DNA from: Paenibacillus amylolyticus
GTDB lineage: Bacteria > Bacillota > Bacilli > Paenibacillales > Paenibacillaceae
Direction: 5' to 3'
DNA: 64,000 nt
Assembly: GCF_003719335.1 (NCBI RefSeq)
Contig: NZ_RIAS01000007.1
Span: 1 to 64,000, forward strand
Shown one piece after another: positions 18,401 through 29,059 of the stretch. Made by a program: the position numbers and the translations under genes. The notes under the pieces were generated by a model. It made no database searches, was not told the DNA's origin, and was given only the letters and a program-made list of their open reading frames with translations. The first letter of the stretch is position 1. Every line of letters begins with the position of its first letter.

Positions 18401-19090
18401 ATGAAATTTGCAGTTCTTGTGTTCCCTGGCTCCAACTGCGACATCGACTGTTACAAAGCAGTAGAAGATGCGATTGGACAAGAGGTTGATTATGTATGGC
18501 ATACGGCGACGGACTTGTCCGCGTATGATTGCATTCTGGTTCCGGGTGGTTTCTCATACGGAGACTACCTGCGTTGCGGAGCAATTTCCCGTTTCGCACC
18601 GGTAATGAACGAAGTGGCGAAAGCCGCAGAGCAAGGCAAATATGTACTGGGCATCTGTAACGGATTCCAGATCCTGACGGAAGCGGGTCTGCTCCCGGGA
18701 GCATTGATCCGCAACACGTCTCTGAAATTCCGTTGCCATGACACGGTATTGAAAGTGGCTAACGCAGACACACCTTTCACACGTGACTATGCACCAGGCG
18801 AAGAGATTGTCATTCCGATCGCTCACGGTGAAGGCAACTATTACTGTGACGAAGAAACACTGGCAAGTTTGCAAGCAAACAATCAGATTGTATTCACATA
18901 TGGCAACAACCCGAATGGTTCCCTGGGTGATATCGCAGGGGTTTGCAACGAGGCGGGTAACGTCGTCGGCATGATGCCGCATCCAGAGCGTGCAGTGGAC
19001 TCACTGTTTGGCTCGGAAGACGGCAAACGGATGTTTACATCAATTTTGAAAGCATGGAGGGATCGGCATGACGCAGCAGCTATCCGCTAA
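18401..19090 (+). CDS. purQ: FGAM synthase glutaminase subunit PurQ
   Basis: 229 aa. Class I glutamine amidotransferase supplying ammonia to PurL. The catalytic Cys is in [11 protein letters not shown] and the His-Glu pair in [23 protein letters not shown] is the N-terminal signature. GGAGGG lies at the end of purS, 4 bases before this gene; the 3' end overlaps purL by 23 bases. Confidence 0.96.
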   Translation: MKFAVLVFPGSNCDIDCYKAVEDAIGQEVDYVWHTATDLSAYDCILVPGGFSYGDYLRCGAISRFAPVMNEVAKAAEQGKYVLGICNGFQILTEAGLLPGALIRNTSLKFRCHDTVLKVANADTPFTRDYAPGEEIVIPIAHGEGNYYCDEETLASLQANNQIVFTYGNNPNGSLGDIAGVCNEAGNVVGMMPHPERAVDSLFGSEDGKRMFTSILKAWRDRHDAAAIR

Positions 19091-21311
19091 GGAGCCAACA
19101 GCAGAACAGGTCGCAGAACATAAACTTTACGCACAGATGGGCGTGTCTGACAGCGAGTACGAGTTGATCTGTGAGTTCATGGGCCGCAAGCCAAACTACA
19201 CGGAGATTGGTGTATTCAGCGTGATGTGGTCTGAGCACTGCGCATACAAAAACTCCAAGCCGCTCTTGCGTCGTTTCCCGACAAGTGGTCCGCGTGTCCT
19301 GATGGGACCAGGTGAAGGTGCCGGAATCGTGGATATCGGTGACAACCAGGCCGTTGTTTTCAAAATTGAAAGCCATAACCACCCTTCCGCGGTAGAACCT
19401 TATCAAGGTGCGGCAACAGGTGTGGGCGGCATTATCCGTGATATTTTCTCCATGGGTGCAAGACCGGTAGCGCTGCTGAACTCCCTTCGTTTCGGTAAGC
19501 TGGAGAGCGAGCGCGTAAAATATTTGTTCGAGCATGTGGTAGCGGGTATTGCGGGATACGGTAACTGTATCGGGATTCCAACCGTCGCAGGTGAAGTGAT
19601 GTTTGATGAGAGTTATGAAGGTAATCCGCTCGTTAATGCGATGTGCGTGGGTCTGATTGATCATGACAAAATCCAGCGCGGTGTGGCCAAAGGTGTAGGT
19701 AACCCGGTTTATTACGTTGGCCCACCAACTGGTCGTGACGGTATCCACGGTGCAACGTTTGCTTCCGTTGAGTTGACCGAAGAATCCGAGTCCCAGCGTA
19801 CTGCCGTTCAGGTCGGTGACCCGTTCATGGAGAAGCTGGTTATGGAATCCTGTCTGGAATTGATCGACACGGGCATCGTGCTCGGTATTCAGGACATGGG
19901 TGCAGCAGGTCTGACATGCTCCAGTGCGGAGATGGCAAGTAAAGCGGGGAACGGTCTGGAGTTGTATCTGGATCAGGTGCCACAGCGTGAAGAAGGCATG
20001 ACACCTTACGAGATGATGTTATCTGAGTCTCAGGAGCGGATGTTGTTTGTCGTTGAGCCGAAGGATGAGGCGCAGGCGTTAGAAATCTTTGAGCGGTGGG
20101 GTGTCATCTGTGCCAAAGTTGGTAAAGTTACAGACGATGGTCGTCTGAAACTGATCCACCACGGTGAAGTTGTCGGTGATATGCCTGTTACGGCTTTGGT
20201 TGACGAGTGCCCTGTATATGACAAGCCATCTACGGTACCTGCGTATTATGAGCAAAGTGCTTCCATCGACACGCTTCGTTATGACGAAGTGTCGGATCTC
20301 GGCGGTGCATTGAAACAAGTGCTGGCTTCTCCAACGGTGGCGAGCAAAAAATGGGTTTACGATCAATACGACTACATGGTACGTACAAGCACAGCCGTTC
20401 GTCCAGGTTCGGATGCAGCGGTGGTGACAATTCGCGGAACGCGCAAAGGTCTTGCGATGACGACGGACTGTAACGGTCGTTACGTGTACCTTGATCCTGA
20501 GGTGGGTGGACGTATTGCGGTGAGTGAAGCAGCGCGTAATATCGTATGTTCCGGTGCAGAACCGCTGGCGATCACGGACAACCTGAACTTCGGTAACCCG
20601 GAGAAACCGGATATTTTCTGGCAGATGGAAAAAGCTGTGGACGGTATGGCGGAAGCTTGCCGTGTGCTGGATACGCCGGTCATCGGTGGTAACGTGAGTT
20701 TGTACAATGAAAACGCCAAAGGCTCCATCTATCCAACGCCAGTGGTCGGTATGGTAGGTCTCGTGCATGATACGGATCATATCACGACACAAGCATTCAA
20801 ATCCGAAGGAGATGTCATCATGCTCCTCGGTGAAACCAAAGCGGAACTCGGCGGCAGCGAGCTGCAATACGCCGTACACGGCGTGACGGAAGGTCGTCCG
20901 CCAGAGCTTGACCTGAACACGGAGAAGGCATTGCTCGGCACCGTGCTGGAAGCCATCCAATCCGGACTTGTTCGCTCCGCGCATGACTTGTCTGAAGGTG
21001 GTCTGGCCGTTGCACTGGCAGAGTCCTGCATCAGTGGTAACGTGGGTGCGCAAGTAAATGTAGAGACTGCTTTGCGTGCGGACCATGCTCTGTTCAGTGA
21101 GAGCCAATCCCGTATTCTGCTGTCGGCTTCTCCAGAGCAAGCGAGTAAGCTGGAAGCTTTTGTACGTGAACGCGGAGTTCCAGCAGCTGTGATCGGACGT
21201 GTTGAAGGAAGTAACCTGACGATTGAATTGAACGGAACATCAGCCGTGAACGAACCTGTAGGAGGTTTGGCTAAGGTCTGGGAGGATGCGATTCCATGTC
21301 TCATGAACTGA
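19068..21311 (+). CDS. purL: FGAM synthase large subunit PurL (short type)
   Basis: 747 aa, the short PurL that needs PurS and PurQ. ATP-dependent amination of [19 protein letters not shown] carries the catalytic His; [25 protein letters not shown] and [16 protein letters not shown] bind nucleotide and metal. Two AIRS-like halves are visible. GGAGG precedes ATG 19068 inside purQ. The 3' end overlaps purF by 16 bases. Confidence 0.97.
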   Translation: MTQQLSAKEPTAEQVAEHKLYAQMGVSDSEYELICEFMGRKPNYTEIGVFSVMWSEHCAYKNSKPLLRRFPTSGPRVLMGPGEGAGIVDIGDNQAVVFKIESHNHPSAVEPYQGAATGVGGIIRDIFSMGARPVALLNSLRFGKLESERVKYLFEHVVAGIAGYGNCIGIPTVAGEVMFDESYEGNPLVNAMCVGLIDHDKIQRGVAKGVGNPVYYVGPPTGRDGIHGATFASVELTEESESQRTAVQVGDPFMEKLVMESCLELIDTGIVLGIQDMGAAGLTCSSAEMASKAGNGLELYLDQVPQREEGMTPYEMMLSESQERMLFVVEPKDEAQALEIFERWGVICAKVGKVTDDGRLKLIHHGEVVGDMPVTALVDECPVYDKPSTVPAYYEQSASIDTLRYDEVSDLGGALKQVLASPTVASKKWVYDQYDYMVRTSTAVRPGSDAAVVTIRGTRKGLAMTTDCNGRYVYLDPEVGGRIAVSEAARNIVCSGAEPLAITDNLNFGNPEKPDIFWQMEKAVDGMAEACRVLDTPVIGGNVSLYNENAKGSIYPTPVVGMVGLVHDTDHITTQAFKSEGDVIMLLGETKAELGGSELQYAVHGVTEGRPPELDLNTEKALLGTVLEAIQSGLVRSAHDLSEGGLAVALAESCISGNVGAQVNVETALRADHALFSESQSRILLSASPEQASKLEAFVRERGVPAAVIGRVEGSNLTIELNGTSAVNEPVGGLAKVWEDAIPCLMN

Positions 21312-22774
21312 TGACGGAACCGTTGTGGACAGGTGATTATTATAACGAAGGGTCCGGCAAAGAAGGACTCGACAAATTAAAGGAAGAATGTGGCGTATTC
21401 GGGGTGTATAGGCACCCTGATGCGGCTTCCCTTTCCTATTACGGTCTGCATGCTTTGCAGCATCGCGGGGAAGAAAGTGCGGGTATGTGTGTAAGCGACG
21501 GCACACAATTTAACTATCACCGCGGTATGGGACTCGTGAAAGAGGTCTTCACCAAAGACCTAATGCAGACACTGACAGGTGATATCAGCATAGGACATGT
21601 GCGTTATTCGACAAGTGGAGATAGCAAACTGACCAATGCACAGCCGCTCGTATTCAAATATCGGGATGGTGACCTAGCGGTTGCAACGAACGGCAACATC
21701 GTGAATGCACCAACGATCCGGCGTGAGCTGGAGCAGAGCGGATCTATTTTCCAGACGACGAGTGACACTGAAGTTATTGCTCACTTGATCGCGCGTTCTT
21801 CGAAAGGTCTTGTAGAAGCTGCAAAAGACGCATTCCAGCGTATCGTCGGCGGATATGCGTTTCTGATCATGACGAATGATAAGTTGTTGGTTGCTTCTGA
21901 CCCGCATGGACTTCGTCCACTGACGATGGGTAAGCTTGGGGACGCGTACCTGTTTGCGTCTGAAACTTGTGCACTTGAAACGATCGGCGCAGAGTTGATC
22001 CGTGATATAGAGCCAGGGGAACTGCTTGTACTGGATGCAGACGGATTACATGAAGATCGTTTTGATAATCATAAACACCGCAAGGCGCTCTGTGCGATGG
22101 AATATATTTATTTTGCTCGACCTGATAGTGATATGAACGGTGCAAATCAGCATGCTGCTCGTAAACGCATGGGTAGTCGGATGGCCATTGAGGCGTTTGT
22201 GGATGCGGACTTGGTTACGGGGGTACCAGATTCCAGCATCTCGGCGGCGATTGGATACGCTGAACAGACAGGTATTCCATATGAGATGGGCATGATCAAA
22301 AATAAATATACCGGACGTACGTTTATCCAGCCAAGCCAGGAACTGCGTGAGCAGGGCGTGAAGATGAAGCTCAGCGCCGTGCGGCGTGTCGTGGAAGGTA
22401 AACGTGTAGTCATGATCGATGACTCAATCGTACGTGGGACAACGTCCCGCCGGATTGTGAATATGCTGCGTGACGCAGGGGCAACGGAAGTGCATGTGCG
22501 GATTACTTCGCCGCCGTTCAAGAACCCGTGCTTCTATGGCATTGATACACCGGATAGCCGCGAGCTTATCGCATCTGCTCTGTCCGTTGAAGAGATTTGC
22601 CGTGAGATCAATGCAGACTCTCTGGCTTTCCTCAGCCCGGATGGACTGATTGCATCCATTCAAGGTGACAATCAGGATGACTATAAGGGCGGACTATGTC
22701 TGGCATGCTTCGATAATGACTATCCAACCCGCCTCGACTTTGACGGCGAGGAGAAATTTGGCTGCAGTTGTTAG
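21296..22774 (+). CDS. purF: Amidophosphoribosyltransferase
   Basis: 492 aa. First committed step: PRPP plus glutamine to phosphoribosylamine. The Ntn nucleophile is Cys32 in EECGVFGVY, so a 31-residue propeptide would be removed; ATG at codon 6 would shorten this. [14 protein letters not shown] is the PRPP loop. Iron-sulfur ligands are visible in [15 protein letters not shown] and the final GCSC. Start overlaps purL. Confidence 0.96.
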   Translation: MSHELMTEPLWTGDYYNEGSGKEGLDKLKEECGVFGVYRHPDAASLSYYGLHALQHRGEESAGMCVSDGTQFNYHRGMGLVKEVFTKDLMQTLTGDISIGHVRYSTSGDSKLTNAQPLVFKYRDGDLAVATNGNIVNAPTIRRELEQSGSIFQTTSDTEVIAHLIARSSKGLVEAAKDAFQRIVGGYAFLIMTNDKLLVASDPHGLRPLTMGKLGDAYLFASETCALETIGAELIRDIEPGELLVLDADGLHEDRFDNHKHRKALCAMEYIYFARPDSDMNGANQHAARKRMGSRMAIEAFVDADLVTGVPDSSISAAIGYAEQTGIPYEMGMIKNKYTGRTFIQPSQELREQGVKMKLSAVRRVVEGKRVVMIDDSIVRGTTSRRIVNMLRDAGATEVHVRITSPPFKNPCFYGIDTPDSRELIASALSVEEICREINADSLAFLSPDGLIASIQGDNQDDYKGGLCLACFDNDYPTRLDFDGEEKFGCSC

Positions 22775-22786
22775 GAGGCAGGACTT

Positions 22787-23230
22787 ATGGGAAGAAAAAG
22801 CTATAATGAGGGCGATGTTTTTCTGATTCCAATGCATGATGGACGGTTTGCCGTGTGTCAGGTGATATGTGCACTGAGAGACCGCTTCAAAAAGGCATTT
22901 TCATTCGGCGTGATGAGCATTCAGCGTGACGAAACTGTAAGTTTGGAAGACGGCGAATTCCTTGTCTATTCTTATGGTAAACGTAAGAGCAACGTGATCT
23001 TCACGTCACCTAAGCTGCTGAAAGATGGCACATGGAGAATCATCGGTAACATCCCGCTGACTCCGGCGAAAAAAGAACTGCAAGTATTCCAGTGCGCCGG
23101 TGGGGTGTACAACGGTGACGAATTCATTCGAATGGTTCCACCAGAAGAGTACAGTCAGTACATTACAATGGGTGTAGCTGGTTTTGAATTGGTACAGAAT
23201 CATCTGTTAGAGATGAGCAATGATAAATGA
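22787..23230 (+). CDS. Imm26-family (immunity protein 26-like) protein
   Basis: 147 aa. The pattern YNEGDVFLIPMHDGRFAVCQVI at the N terminus, a central beta-rich region, and the C-terminal FELVQNHLL resemble the Imm26 family, named from predicted polymorphic-toxin immunity proteins. It has no signal peptide or membrane segment and no known catalytic motif. GGAGG lies 6-7 bases before the ATG, 12 bases after purF, with 69 bases to purM, so it is co-transcribed with pur genes. There is no toxin gene near it. The role is unknown; a domesticated regulatory or binding function is only a guess. Confidence 0.7.
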   Translation: MGRKSYNEGDVFLIPMHDGRFAVCQVICALRDRFKKAFSFGVMSIQRDETVSLEDGEFLVYSYGKRKSNVIFTSPKLLKDGTWRIIGNIPLTPAKKELQVFQCAGGVYNGDEFIRMVPPEEYSQYITMGVAGFELVQNHLLEMSNDK

Positions 23231-23299
23231 GTTAGATTTTTCATTTACACAAAAGTTTATATAACTCAATTTATATAAGATACGAAGGGTGTGAGGGTT

Positions 23300-24340
23300 G
23301 TGTCCGAAGCATATAAAAAGGCCGGTGTGGATATCGCGGCAGGGAACGAAGCGGTTGAACGGATGAAAAAACACGTAAAGCGTACCTTCCGTCCAGAAGT
23401 CATGACCGATCTGGGTGGATTCGGCGCCTTGTTCGGATTGAACAAGGATAAATATGATGAGCCGGTGCTGGTTTCAGGTACAGATGGCGTGGGAACCAAG
23501 CTGAAAATTGCGTTTGCGATGGATCGTCACGACACGATTGGCATCGATGCAGTAGCGATGTGTGTCAACGATATCGTAGTACAAGGAGCAGAGCCGCTTT
23601 TCTTCCTGGACTACCTCGCTTGCGATAAGGTCATCCCGGAGAAGATTGAAGCGATCGTTGCGGGTATCGCAGAAGGCTGTCATCAATCCGGCTGTGCGTT
23701 AATCGGCGGTGAAACGGCTGAAATGCCGGGCATGTACAGTGAAGGTGAGTATGATATCGCAGGGTTTACTGTAGGTATCGTGGACAAAGCAAAGATCATC
23801 AACGGCACTACCATCGCACCTGGAGATACCGTCATCGGTCTTGCTTCCAGCGGTGTGCACAGCAACGGTTTCTCTCTGGTTCGCAGATTGTTGCTTGAAG
23901 AAGCTGGCCTGGATCTGCACTCCGAAGTGACGGAGCTGGGTGGCAAACTGGGCGATTCCTTGCTGGAGCCAACGAAAATTTATGTAAAACCATTACTGTC
24001 CTTGCTGGAGAGTGTCAACGTTAAAGGGATGGCCCATATTACGGGCGGTGGATTTATCGAAAATATCCCACGTATGCTGCCGAGCAACGTAAACGTAGAT
24101 ATCGATTATGGTTCATGGCCTATCCTGCCAATCTTTAATCTTTTACAGCAAAAAGGCGATGTATCAAACCGTGATATGTTTACGACGTTTAACATGGGGA
24201 TCGGACTTGTCTTGGTTGTGAACGAAGCGGATGCAACAAAAGCACTGGAGCAATTAAAAGCTTCCGGTGAAGAAGCGTACATCATTGGCCGTGTAACTGA
24301 AGGGGATGCGCGAGTAACCTTCACGGGAGCGGATGTTTAA
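23300..24340 (+). CDS. purM: Phosphoribosylformylglycinamidine cyclo-ligase (AIR synthetase)
   Basis: 346 aa. Closes the imidazole ring of FGAM to give AIR, using [43 protein letters not shown] and [16 protein letters not shown] are the AIRS signatures. GTG 23300 gives the usual length and has AAGGGTG 8 bases upstream; GTG 23291 is the alternative. The TAA stop shares a base with the purN ATG. Confidence 0.95.
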   Translation: MSEAYKKAGVDIAAGNEAVERMKKHVKRTFRPEVMTDLGGFGALFGLNKDKYDEPVLVSGTDGVGTKLKIAFAMDRHDTIGIDAVAMCVNDIVVQGAEPLFFLDYLACDKVIPEKIEAIVAGIAEGCHQSGCALIGGETAEMPGMYSEGEYDIAGFTVGIVDKAKIINGTTIAPGDTVIGLASSGVHSNGFSLVRRLLLEEAGLDLHSEVTELGGKLGDSLLEPTKIYVKPLLSLLESVNVKGMAHITGGGFIENIPRMLPSNVNVDIDYGSWPILPIFNLLQQKGDVSNRDMFTTFNMGIGLVLVVNEADATKALEQLKASGEEAYIIGRVTEGDARVTFTGADV

Positions 24341-24957
24341 TGACGAACTACCGTATTGCTGTGTTTGCCTCAGGGACAGGAAGCAACTTTCAGTCTCTGG
24401 TTGATGCAGCACGGAATGGCGATTTGGGTGCATCAGTGGAATTACTCGTCTGTGATAAACCTGCTGCACGCGTTGTGCAGCGAGCACATGATGCAGGGGT
24501 GGAATGTCATCTGTTTACACCTAAAAATTATGCTTCGCGCGAAGCGTACGAGGCCGAAATTATCGAAGTACTTGAATCCAAACAGATCGATCTGGTTGTG
24601 CTGGCAGGTTATATGAGACTGCTAACCTCAGTGATGGTGGATCGTTATGCGGGTCGACTGATTAATATTCACCCATCGCTCCTGCCGGCCTTTGCGGGCA
24701 AAGATGCGATTGGACAAGCACTTGATTATGGTGTGAAAGTGACAGGTGTAACCGTTCATTTTGTGGACGGAGGCATGGATACAGGGCCAATCATTGCCCA
24801 GCACCCTGTGCCTGTTCAACCAGGGGATACAGCAGAAATGATCAGCAAAGCCATTCATGCAGCCGAACAGCAGCTATATCCTGAAGTAGTATCTTGGTTC
24901 GCGCGAGGTCTGGTCCAGTTAAACGGACGTCACGTCACCGTTAACAAACCGGTTTGA
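24340..24957 (+). CDS. purN: GAR transformylase (formyl-THF dependent)
   Basis: 205 aa. Transfers formyl from 10-formyl-THF to GAR. AVFASGTGSNFQSLVDA binds phosphate; NIHPSLLPAF holds the catalytic Asn and His; FVDGGMDTGPIIAQ holds the catalytic Asp. The start overlaps the purM stop (TAATG). The stop is followed within 3 bases by repeat copy C. Confidence 0.95.
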   Translation: MTNYRIAVFASGTGSNFQSLVDAARNGDLGASVELLVCDKPAARVVQRAHDAGVECHLFTPKNYASREAYEAEIIEVLESKQIDLVVLAGYMRLLTSVMVDRYAGRLINIHPSLLPAFAGKDAIGQALDYGVKVTGVTVHFVDGGMDTGPIIAQHPVPVQPGDTAEMISKAIHAAEQQLYPEVVSWFARGLVQLNGRHVTVNKPV

Positions 24958-24959
24958 TG

Positions 24960-25176
24960 TAAGTTGCCCCTTTTTACACGTTAACGGAGAGGACAGAGAA
25001 AACCTGGAAAAGCGAAGCGCTCGCCTGAAAGCTTTCTGAAAGAAAGCTGCATCGGAAGCATAGGCTTATCACCGATTTTCCCCTTGAAAAAAGGGAATCA
25101 AAAATCTGGGGATAACAGCGATTGAAAGGTTGTTCTGTCATCGTAGTGTCCGGTGTAAATACCCTGGTTCAACTTA
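24960..25176 (+). mobile_element. MITE-like repeat copy C (217 bp)
   Basis: Begins TAAGTTGCCCC-TTTTTACAC and ends with the inverted GTGTAAAT...GGTTCAACTTA, giving terminal inverted repeats of about 20 bp. It contains no ORF. Interior blocks match copy D over nearly the whole length and copy A in part. It has a T-rich inner hairpin (CCCCTT/AAGGG). No clear target-site duplication. It separates purN from purH. Confidence 0.8.
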
Positions 25177-25288
25177 TATAACAGAAGTCGAATATTGATA
25201 CGCATTTTGTGATATTTCTCGGGAAATAAATCAGCTGTGTTTCGTCAGGAAACGCGAAGCTTATGGGATAATAAAGGAGGAGCATATT

Positions 25289-26836
25289 GTGAGTATCAAA
25301 AGAGCGCTGGTCAGCGTATCGGATAAAACAGGCATCGTGGACTTTTGCCGCGAGCTGTCGCAAATGGGTGTGGAGATTATTTCGACAGGAGGTACAAGCA
25401 GCCTGCTGTCGAAGGAAGGCGTACCTGTTATCGGAATTTCGGACGTAACCGGATTCCCGGAAATTATGGACGGACGTGTCAAAACATTGCATCCGGCAGT
25501 TCACAGCGGTTTGCTCGCTGTTCGTGATAATGAAGAGCACACACGCCAAATGCAGGAGCTTGGTCTCGGTTATATTGATCTGGTCGTTGTAAACCTGTAT
25601 CCTTTCCAGGAAACCATCGCCAAACCGGATGTAGCCTATGAAGATGCGATTGAGAACATCGATATTGGTGGGCCAACGATGTTGCGTTCAGCAGCTAAAA
25701 ACCATGCTTTTGTTAGCGTTGTTGTTGATGCGGCCGACTACAGTCAAGTGCTGGAGGAAGTTCGCAGCGGCGGGGATACGACGCTGGAAACACGCAAACG
25801 GCTTGCGGCAAAAGTGTTCCGCCACACGGCGGCTTACGATGCACTCATCTCCGATTATCTGTCCAACGTTAATGGCGATCCACTACCAGAGCGTCTGACG
25901 GTTACTTACGAAAAACTCCAGGATCTGCGCTACGGCGAAAATCCACACCAACAAGCGGCATTCTACCGCAAACCGCTGGCTGCTCAGGATACATTGACTA
26001 CAGCCGAGCAACTGCACGGTAAAGAACTGTCCTACAACAATATCAACGATGCCAACGCAGCACTGCAGATTGTCAAAGAATTTGAAGAGCCAGCAGTGGT
26101 TGCCGTGAAACATATGAATCCTTGCGGTGTAGGTATTGGCGAAAGTATCTATGAAGCCTACAGCAAAGCGTATGCTGCTGACCCAACATCGATTTTCGGT
26201 GGCATTGTGGCCGCAAACCGCATTATCGACAGCGATACGGCGAACAAGCTGAGCGAGATTTTCCTGGAAATCGTACTTGCACCTGATTTTACCCAAGAAG
26301 CTCTGGATATTCTGACGAAAAAGAAAAACATCCGTTTGCTCAAAACAGGTGAGCTGAGTGCAGCTCGCAACCGCGAAAGCCAATTCGTGGTTACGTCGAT
26401 TGACGGCGGCATGATCGTGCAACAATCCGACGTACACTCCATTGAAGCGAGTGAGCTTAACGTGGTTACCGATCGTGCACCTTCTGAGGAAGAGCTGAAG
26501 CAGCTATTGTTTGGCTGGAAAGTCGTTAAACATGTGAAGTCCAACGCGATCGTACTTGCCGCGAACGATATGACGGTAGGTGTAGGTGCGGGGCAAATGA
26601 ACCGTGTCGGTGCTGCCAAAATTGCAATTGAACAAGCCGGTGAGCAGGCGAAAGGCGCTGTACTCGCTTCCGATGCATTTTTCCCGATGGGCGATACACT
26701 CGAACTGGCAGCCAAAGCTGGCATTACGGCAGTCATTCAGCCAGGCGGTTCAATCAAAGACGAAGAATCCATCAAGGTAGCCAATGAATACGGCATTGCA
26801 ATGGTATTCACGGGCGTACGTCATTTTAAACACTAG
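25289..26836 (+). CDS. purH: Bifunctional AICAR transformylase / IMP cyclohydrolase
   Basis: 515 aa. Catalyses the last two steps to IMP. The N-terminal cyclohydrolase domain begins [15 protein letters not shown] and has STGGTSSLL and [16 protein letters not shown]. The C-terminal formyltransferase domain has the KHMNPCGVG motif with the catalytic Lys-His pair. GTG 25289 follows AAAGGAGGAGC. The gap of 331 bases to purN is mostly repeat copy C. Confidence 0.96.
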   Translation: MSIKRALVSVSDKTGIVDFCRELSQMGVEIISTGGTSSLLSKEGVPVIGISDVTGFPEIMDGRVKTLHPAVHSGLLAVRDNEEHTRQMQELGLGYIDLVVVNLYPFQETIAKPDVAYEDAIENIDIGGPTMLRSAAKNHAFVSVVVDAADYSQVLEEVRSGGDTTLETRKRLAAKVFRHTAAYDALISDYLSNVNGDPLPERLTVTYEKLQDLRYGENPHQQAAFYRKPLAAQDTLTTAEQLHGKELSYNNINDANAALQIVKEFEEPAVVAVKHMNPCGVGIGESIYEAYSKAYAADPTSIFGGIVAANRIIDSDTANKLSEIFLEIVLAPDFTQEALDILTKKKNIRLLKTGELSAARNRESQFVVTSIDGGMIVQQSDVHSIEASELNVVTDRAPSEEELKQLLFGWKVVKHVKSNAIVLAANDMTVGVGAGQMNRVGAAKIAIEQAGEQAKGAVLASDAFFPMGDTLELAAKAGITAVIQPGGSIKDEESIKVANEYGIAMVFTGVRHFKH

Positions 26837-26920
26837 GACGAGTAATAAGCAGGTTGAAGAGTTAAAGTAAAAACAGAAGTATTAAAATACTCTTCATCAA
26901 AAAGTGGCAAGTGTTATAAA

Positions 26921-26966
26921 GGAGTGTCACCTGTCATGTTGATGACGTATGGGGCACTCCTTTTTT
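26921..26966 (+). terminator. Terminator-like hairpin between purH and purD
   Basis: GGAGTGTC...GGGCACTCC stem with inner GTCAT/ATGAC pairing, followed by six T. It lies inside the pur operon 75 bases before purD, so it should lower purD expression or end the purE-purH transcript. No downstream promoter is clear. Confidence 0.75.
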
Positions 26967-27040
26967 CAGGAAATAGATCAAATAATATTTTTGAAGTGTA
27001 TGAACATCACAATCCAGTAAAGTGTGGAGGGGACAGAAGA

Positions 27041-28306
27041 ATGGATATTTTGGTAGTCGGCGGCGGCGGCCGCGAACATGCAATTATCTGGGCACTGGCG
27101 AAGAGTCCAAAGGCAGGCAAGATCCATTGCGCACCAGGGAATGCGGGCATTGCACAGCTGGCAGAGTGTCATCCGATTGCGGTGCATGAATTCGATAAAC
27201 TCAAAGCACTGGCTGTTGAGTTGAAAGTAGACCTCGTCGTTATTGGACCGGATGATCCACTGGCAGACGGTATTGTAGATGCATTTGATTCGACAGGTCT
27301 TCCGGTCTTCGGTCCGCGCCGTAATGCGGCGGAGATCGAAGGCAGTAAAACGTTCATGAAAGACCTGCTGCACAAATACAACATCCCTACCGCTGCATAT
27401 GAGAAGTTCGACAACTACGAGCAGGCTCAGGCATATCTGAATGAGCAAGCGATCCCTGTTGTCATTAAAGCGGATGGACTTGCTGCAGGTAAAGGGGTTA
27501 CTGTTGCACACTCTCGTGACGAGGCGAATCAGGCACTTCGCAGCATTATGGTCGATAAGGTGTTTGGTGAAGCTGGAGCCAAAGTAATTATCGAAGAATT
27601 CCTGGCCGGACAGGAAATGTCGATTCTGGCCTTTGTCGATGGTGAGACGGTTCGTCCAATGGCTGCTGCGCAGGATCATAAACCTGTGTTCGACAATGAT
27701 CAGGGGCCAAATACGGGTGGCATGGGTACATACTCTCCGCTTCCGCACATCCCGGCCTCCATTATTGAAGAGGCGGTGGAAACGATTATCAAGCCAACAG
27801 CCCGAGCGATGGTGTCTGAAGGACGCCCATTCCGCGGGGTATTGTTTGCAGGTTTGATGATCTCCCCGGATGGCAAACCCAAAACGATTGAGTTCAACGC
27901 TCGTTTTGGAGATCCAGAGACACAAGTGGTGTTGCCACGTCTGAAAACGGACCTGCTCGACATTTTCTGGGCAACCGTCAACGGGAAGCTGGCTGATTTG
28001 GAGATTGAATGGAGCGAAGAAGCTGCTGTCTGTGTTGTGCTTGCTTCCGGTGGATATCCAGGCCCGTACGCCAAAGGTATTGTGATCGAAGGACTGGATC
28101 AAGTCGAAGAAGCGGTTGTGTTCCACGCAGGAACTGCGCGTAATGAAGCTGGGGACTGGGTAACGAACGGAGGGCGTATTCTCGGTGTTGTTGGCCTAGG
28201 CGCAGACATCGCGGAAGCAAGAGTCAAAGCTTATGCTCAGGCAGAGCGTATTCATTTTGAAGGCAAACATCAACGCACCGACATTGCAGCCAAAGCTTTG
28301 GTGTAA
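27041..28306 (+). CDS. purD: Phosphoribosylamine-glycine ligase (GAR synthetase)
   Basis: 421-aa ATP-grasp enzyme that joins glycine to phosphoribosylamine. ILVVGGGGREHAI is the N-terminal motif; VIKADGLAAGKGVTVA, DHKPVFDNDQGPNTGGMGTY and IEFNARFGDPETQVVLPRL complete the active site. ATG 27041 follows GGAGGGGA; in-frame codons further upstream run through the terminator and are rejected. Confidence 0.96.
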   Translation: MDILVVGGGGREHAIIWALAKSPKAGKIHCAPGNAGIAQLAECHPIAVHEFDKLKALAVELKVDLVVIGPDDPLADGIVDAFDSTGLPVFGPRRNAAEIEGSKTFMKDLLHKYNIPTAAYEKFDNYEQAQAYLNEQAIPVVIKADGLAAGKGVTVAHSRDEANQALRSIMVDKVFGEAGAKVIIEEFLAGQEMSILAFVDGETVRPMAAAQDHKPVFDNDQGPNTGGMGTYSPLPHIPASIIEEAVETIIKPTARAMVSEGRPFRGVLFAGLMISPDGKPKTIEFNARFGDPETQVVLPRLKTDLLDIFWATVNGKLADLEIEWSEEAAVCVVLASGGYPGPYAKGIVIEGLDQVEEAVVFHAGTARNEAGDWVTNGGRILGVVGLGADIAEARVKAYAQAERIHFEGKHQRTDIAAKALV

Positions 28307-28427
28307 CAATTAAAAGTGAAGCATTCAAGCAATAAGTTGCTCAGTTTAAGAGAAGTAAAGTGAAGTCGAATTCAAATCAACTTTGTTAAATGGATCAGGA
28401 ACAGAGCACATTTGCACTAATTAAGCC

Positions 28428-28475
28428 AGCCCGTAGGGTGGGTACCGCAAGGTATTTGCATCCTGCGGGCTTTTT
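28428..28475 (+). terminator. pur operon terminator
   Basis: AGCCCGTAGG/CCTGCGGGCT stem with a shorter inner pairing, then five T, 120 bases after purD. Confidence 0.85.
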
Positions 28476-28664
28476 GTGCGTATTAGATATATCATGTGTA
28501 AAAAAGACAGTTACATTCCTTACACATCTATCCTCGGAAACGCACCGTTTTCTCAGGATCACGCTGGTTAAAATGCCAGAGGATAACATACATATAGACT
28601 ACTCTGCGAACAATAGACTGTAAGCTTGTGCCAAACCATAACGTGCAACTGGATGGTTTGGATC

Positions 28665-28680
28665 AAAACATGATATACTT
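28665..28680 (+). promoter_or_regulatory. Extended -10 promoter of the CNNM gene leader
   Basis: ATGATATACT holds an extended -10 (TGn-TATACT, TATACT at 28675-28680). No good -35 is seen. A start near 28686 would place the leader's P1 strand at the very 5' end of the RNA. Confidence 0.4.
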
Positions 28681-28685
28681 TTCGG

Positions 28686-28868
28686 AAACAGGAATCGATA
28701 CGTTGGGAGGTGGATATCTATTGGGTAGGCGATATTGTAAATTGTCCAAATGGCGAATCTAGGTGGAGTTGATCAAGGAACAATGGACAGCATGAGGGGT
28801 AACCCGTTTTGATTGAAGTCGTTTCTACGCGTCATTGACGTTATTGACTTCATCTTGGATTCCTGTTT
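28686..28868 (+). ncRNA. Structured 5' leader upstream of CNNM gene (candidate cis-regulatory RNA)
   Basis: AAACAGGAATC (28686-28696) is perfectly complementary to GATTCCTGTTT (28858-28868), closing a 183-nt domain with an 11-bp P1. Inside are TGTCCA/TGGACA (28743-28748, 28784-28789), GGGTAACCC, and GAAGTC/GACTTC (28815-28820, 28846-28851) stacked on CGTCA/TGACG. The last 190 bases before the gene are AT-rich. Short stretches recall the M-box magnesium riboswitch (TGTCCAAA, GATTGAAG), but its conserved core is not matched, so the class is unassigned. Confidence 0.45.
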
Positions 28869-29025
28869 TAGATTTACAAGGTCATTATGCGACTTATACA
28901 GAAGTGATCATGAACTGATTTTTTATATATTTTTTATACGACAATTGCTCTCTGGCAACAGACATTAAACAGCGCATGAAAGGTTAACGGCATGAACGTT
29001 ACCGCATTACGCTGTAACTATCTTT

Positions 29026-29059
29026 GGAGGTGAATCCCTGACAATCGGGGAAGTCTTTG
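29026..29059 (+). promoter_or_regulatory. SD-hairpin-TTG translation start, first CNNM gene
   Basis: GGAGGTGA at 29026-29033, one A, hairpin TCCCTG-ACAAT-CGGGGA at 29035-29051, five bases, TTG at 29057. The raw SD-start spacing of 23 bases is far too long; folding the hairpin shortens it to about 6. No other in-frame start fits because the upstream frame hits a stop. Confidence 0.75.

Noticed and set aside
20079..21140. 353-aa antisense open frame across purL
   Set aside because: Shadow of the purL frame with no start context or recognisable domain.
26924..27040. N-terminal extension of purD from an upstream ATG/GTG
   Set aside because: It would read through the terminator hairpin; ATG 27041 has a strong GGAGGGGA and the family's normal N terminus.
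26978..28126. 382-aa antisense open frame across purD
   Set aside because: Shadow of purD; composition typical of reverse-frame translation.
28390..28623. 77-aa frame after purD
   Set aside because: It spans the operon terminator, has no ribosome site and no recognisable content.
28686..28868. Assignment of the CNNM leader as an M-box magnesium riboswitch
   Set aside because: Only TGTCCAAA and GATTGAAG fragments agree; the conserved AGGTGAGGCTCCT and GCTGCTGCC core is absent. Kept as an unclassified leader.
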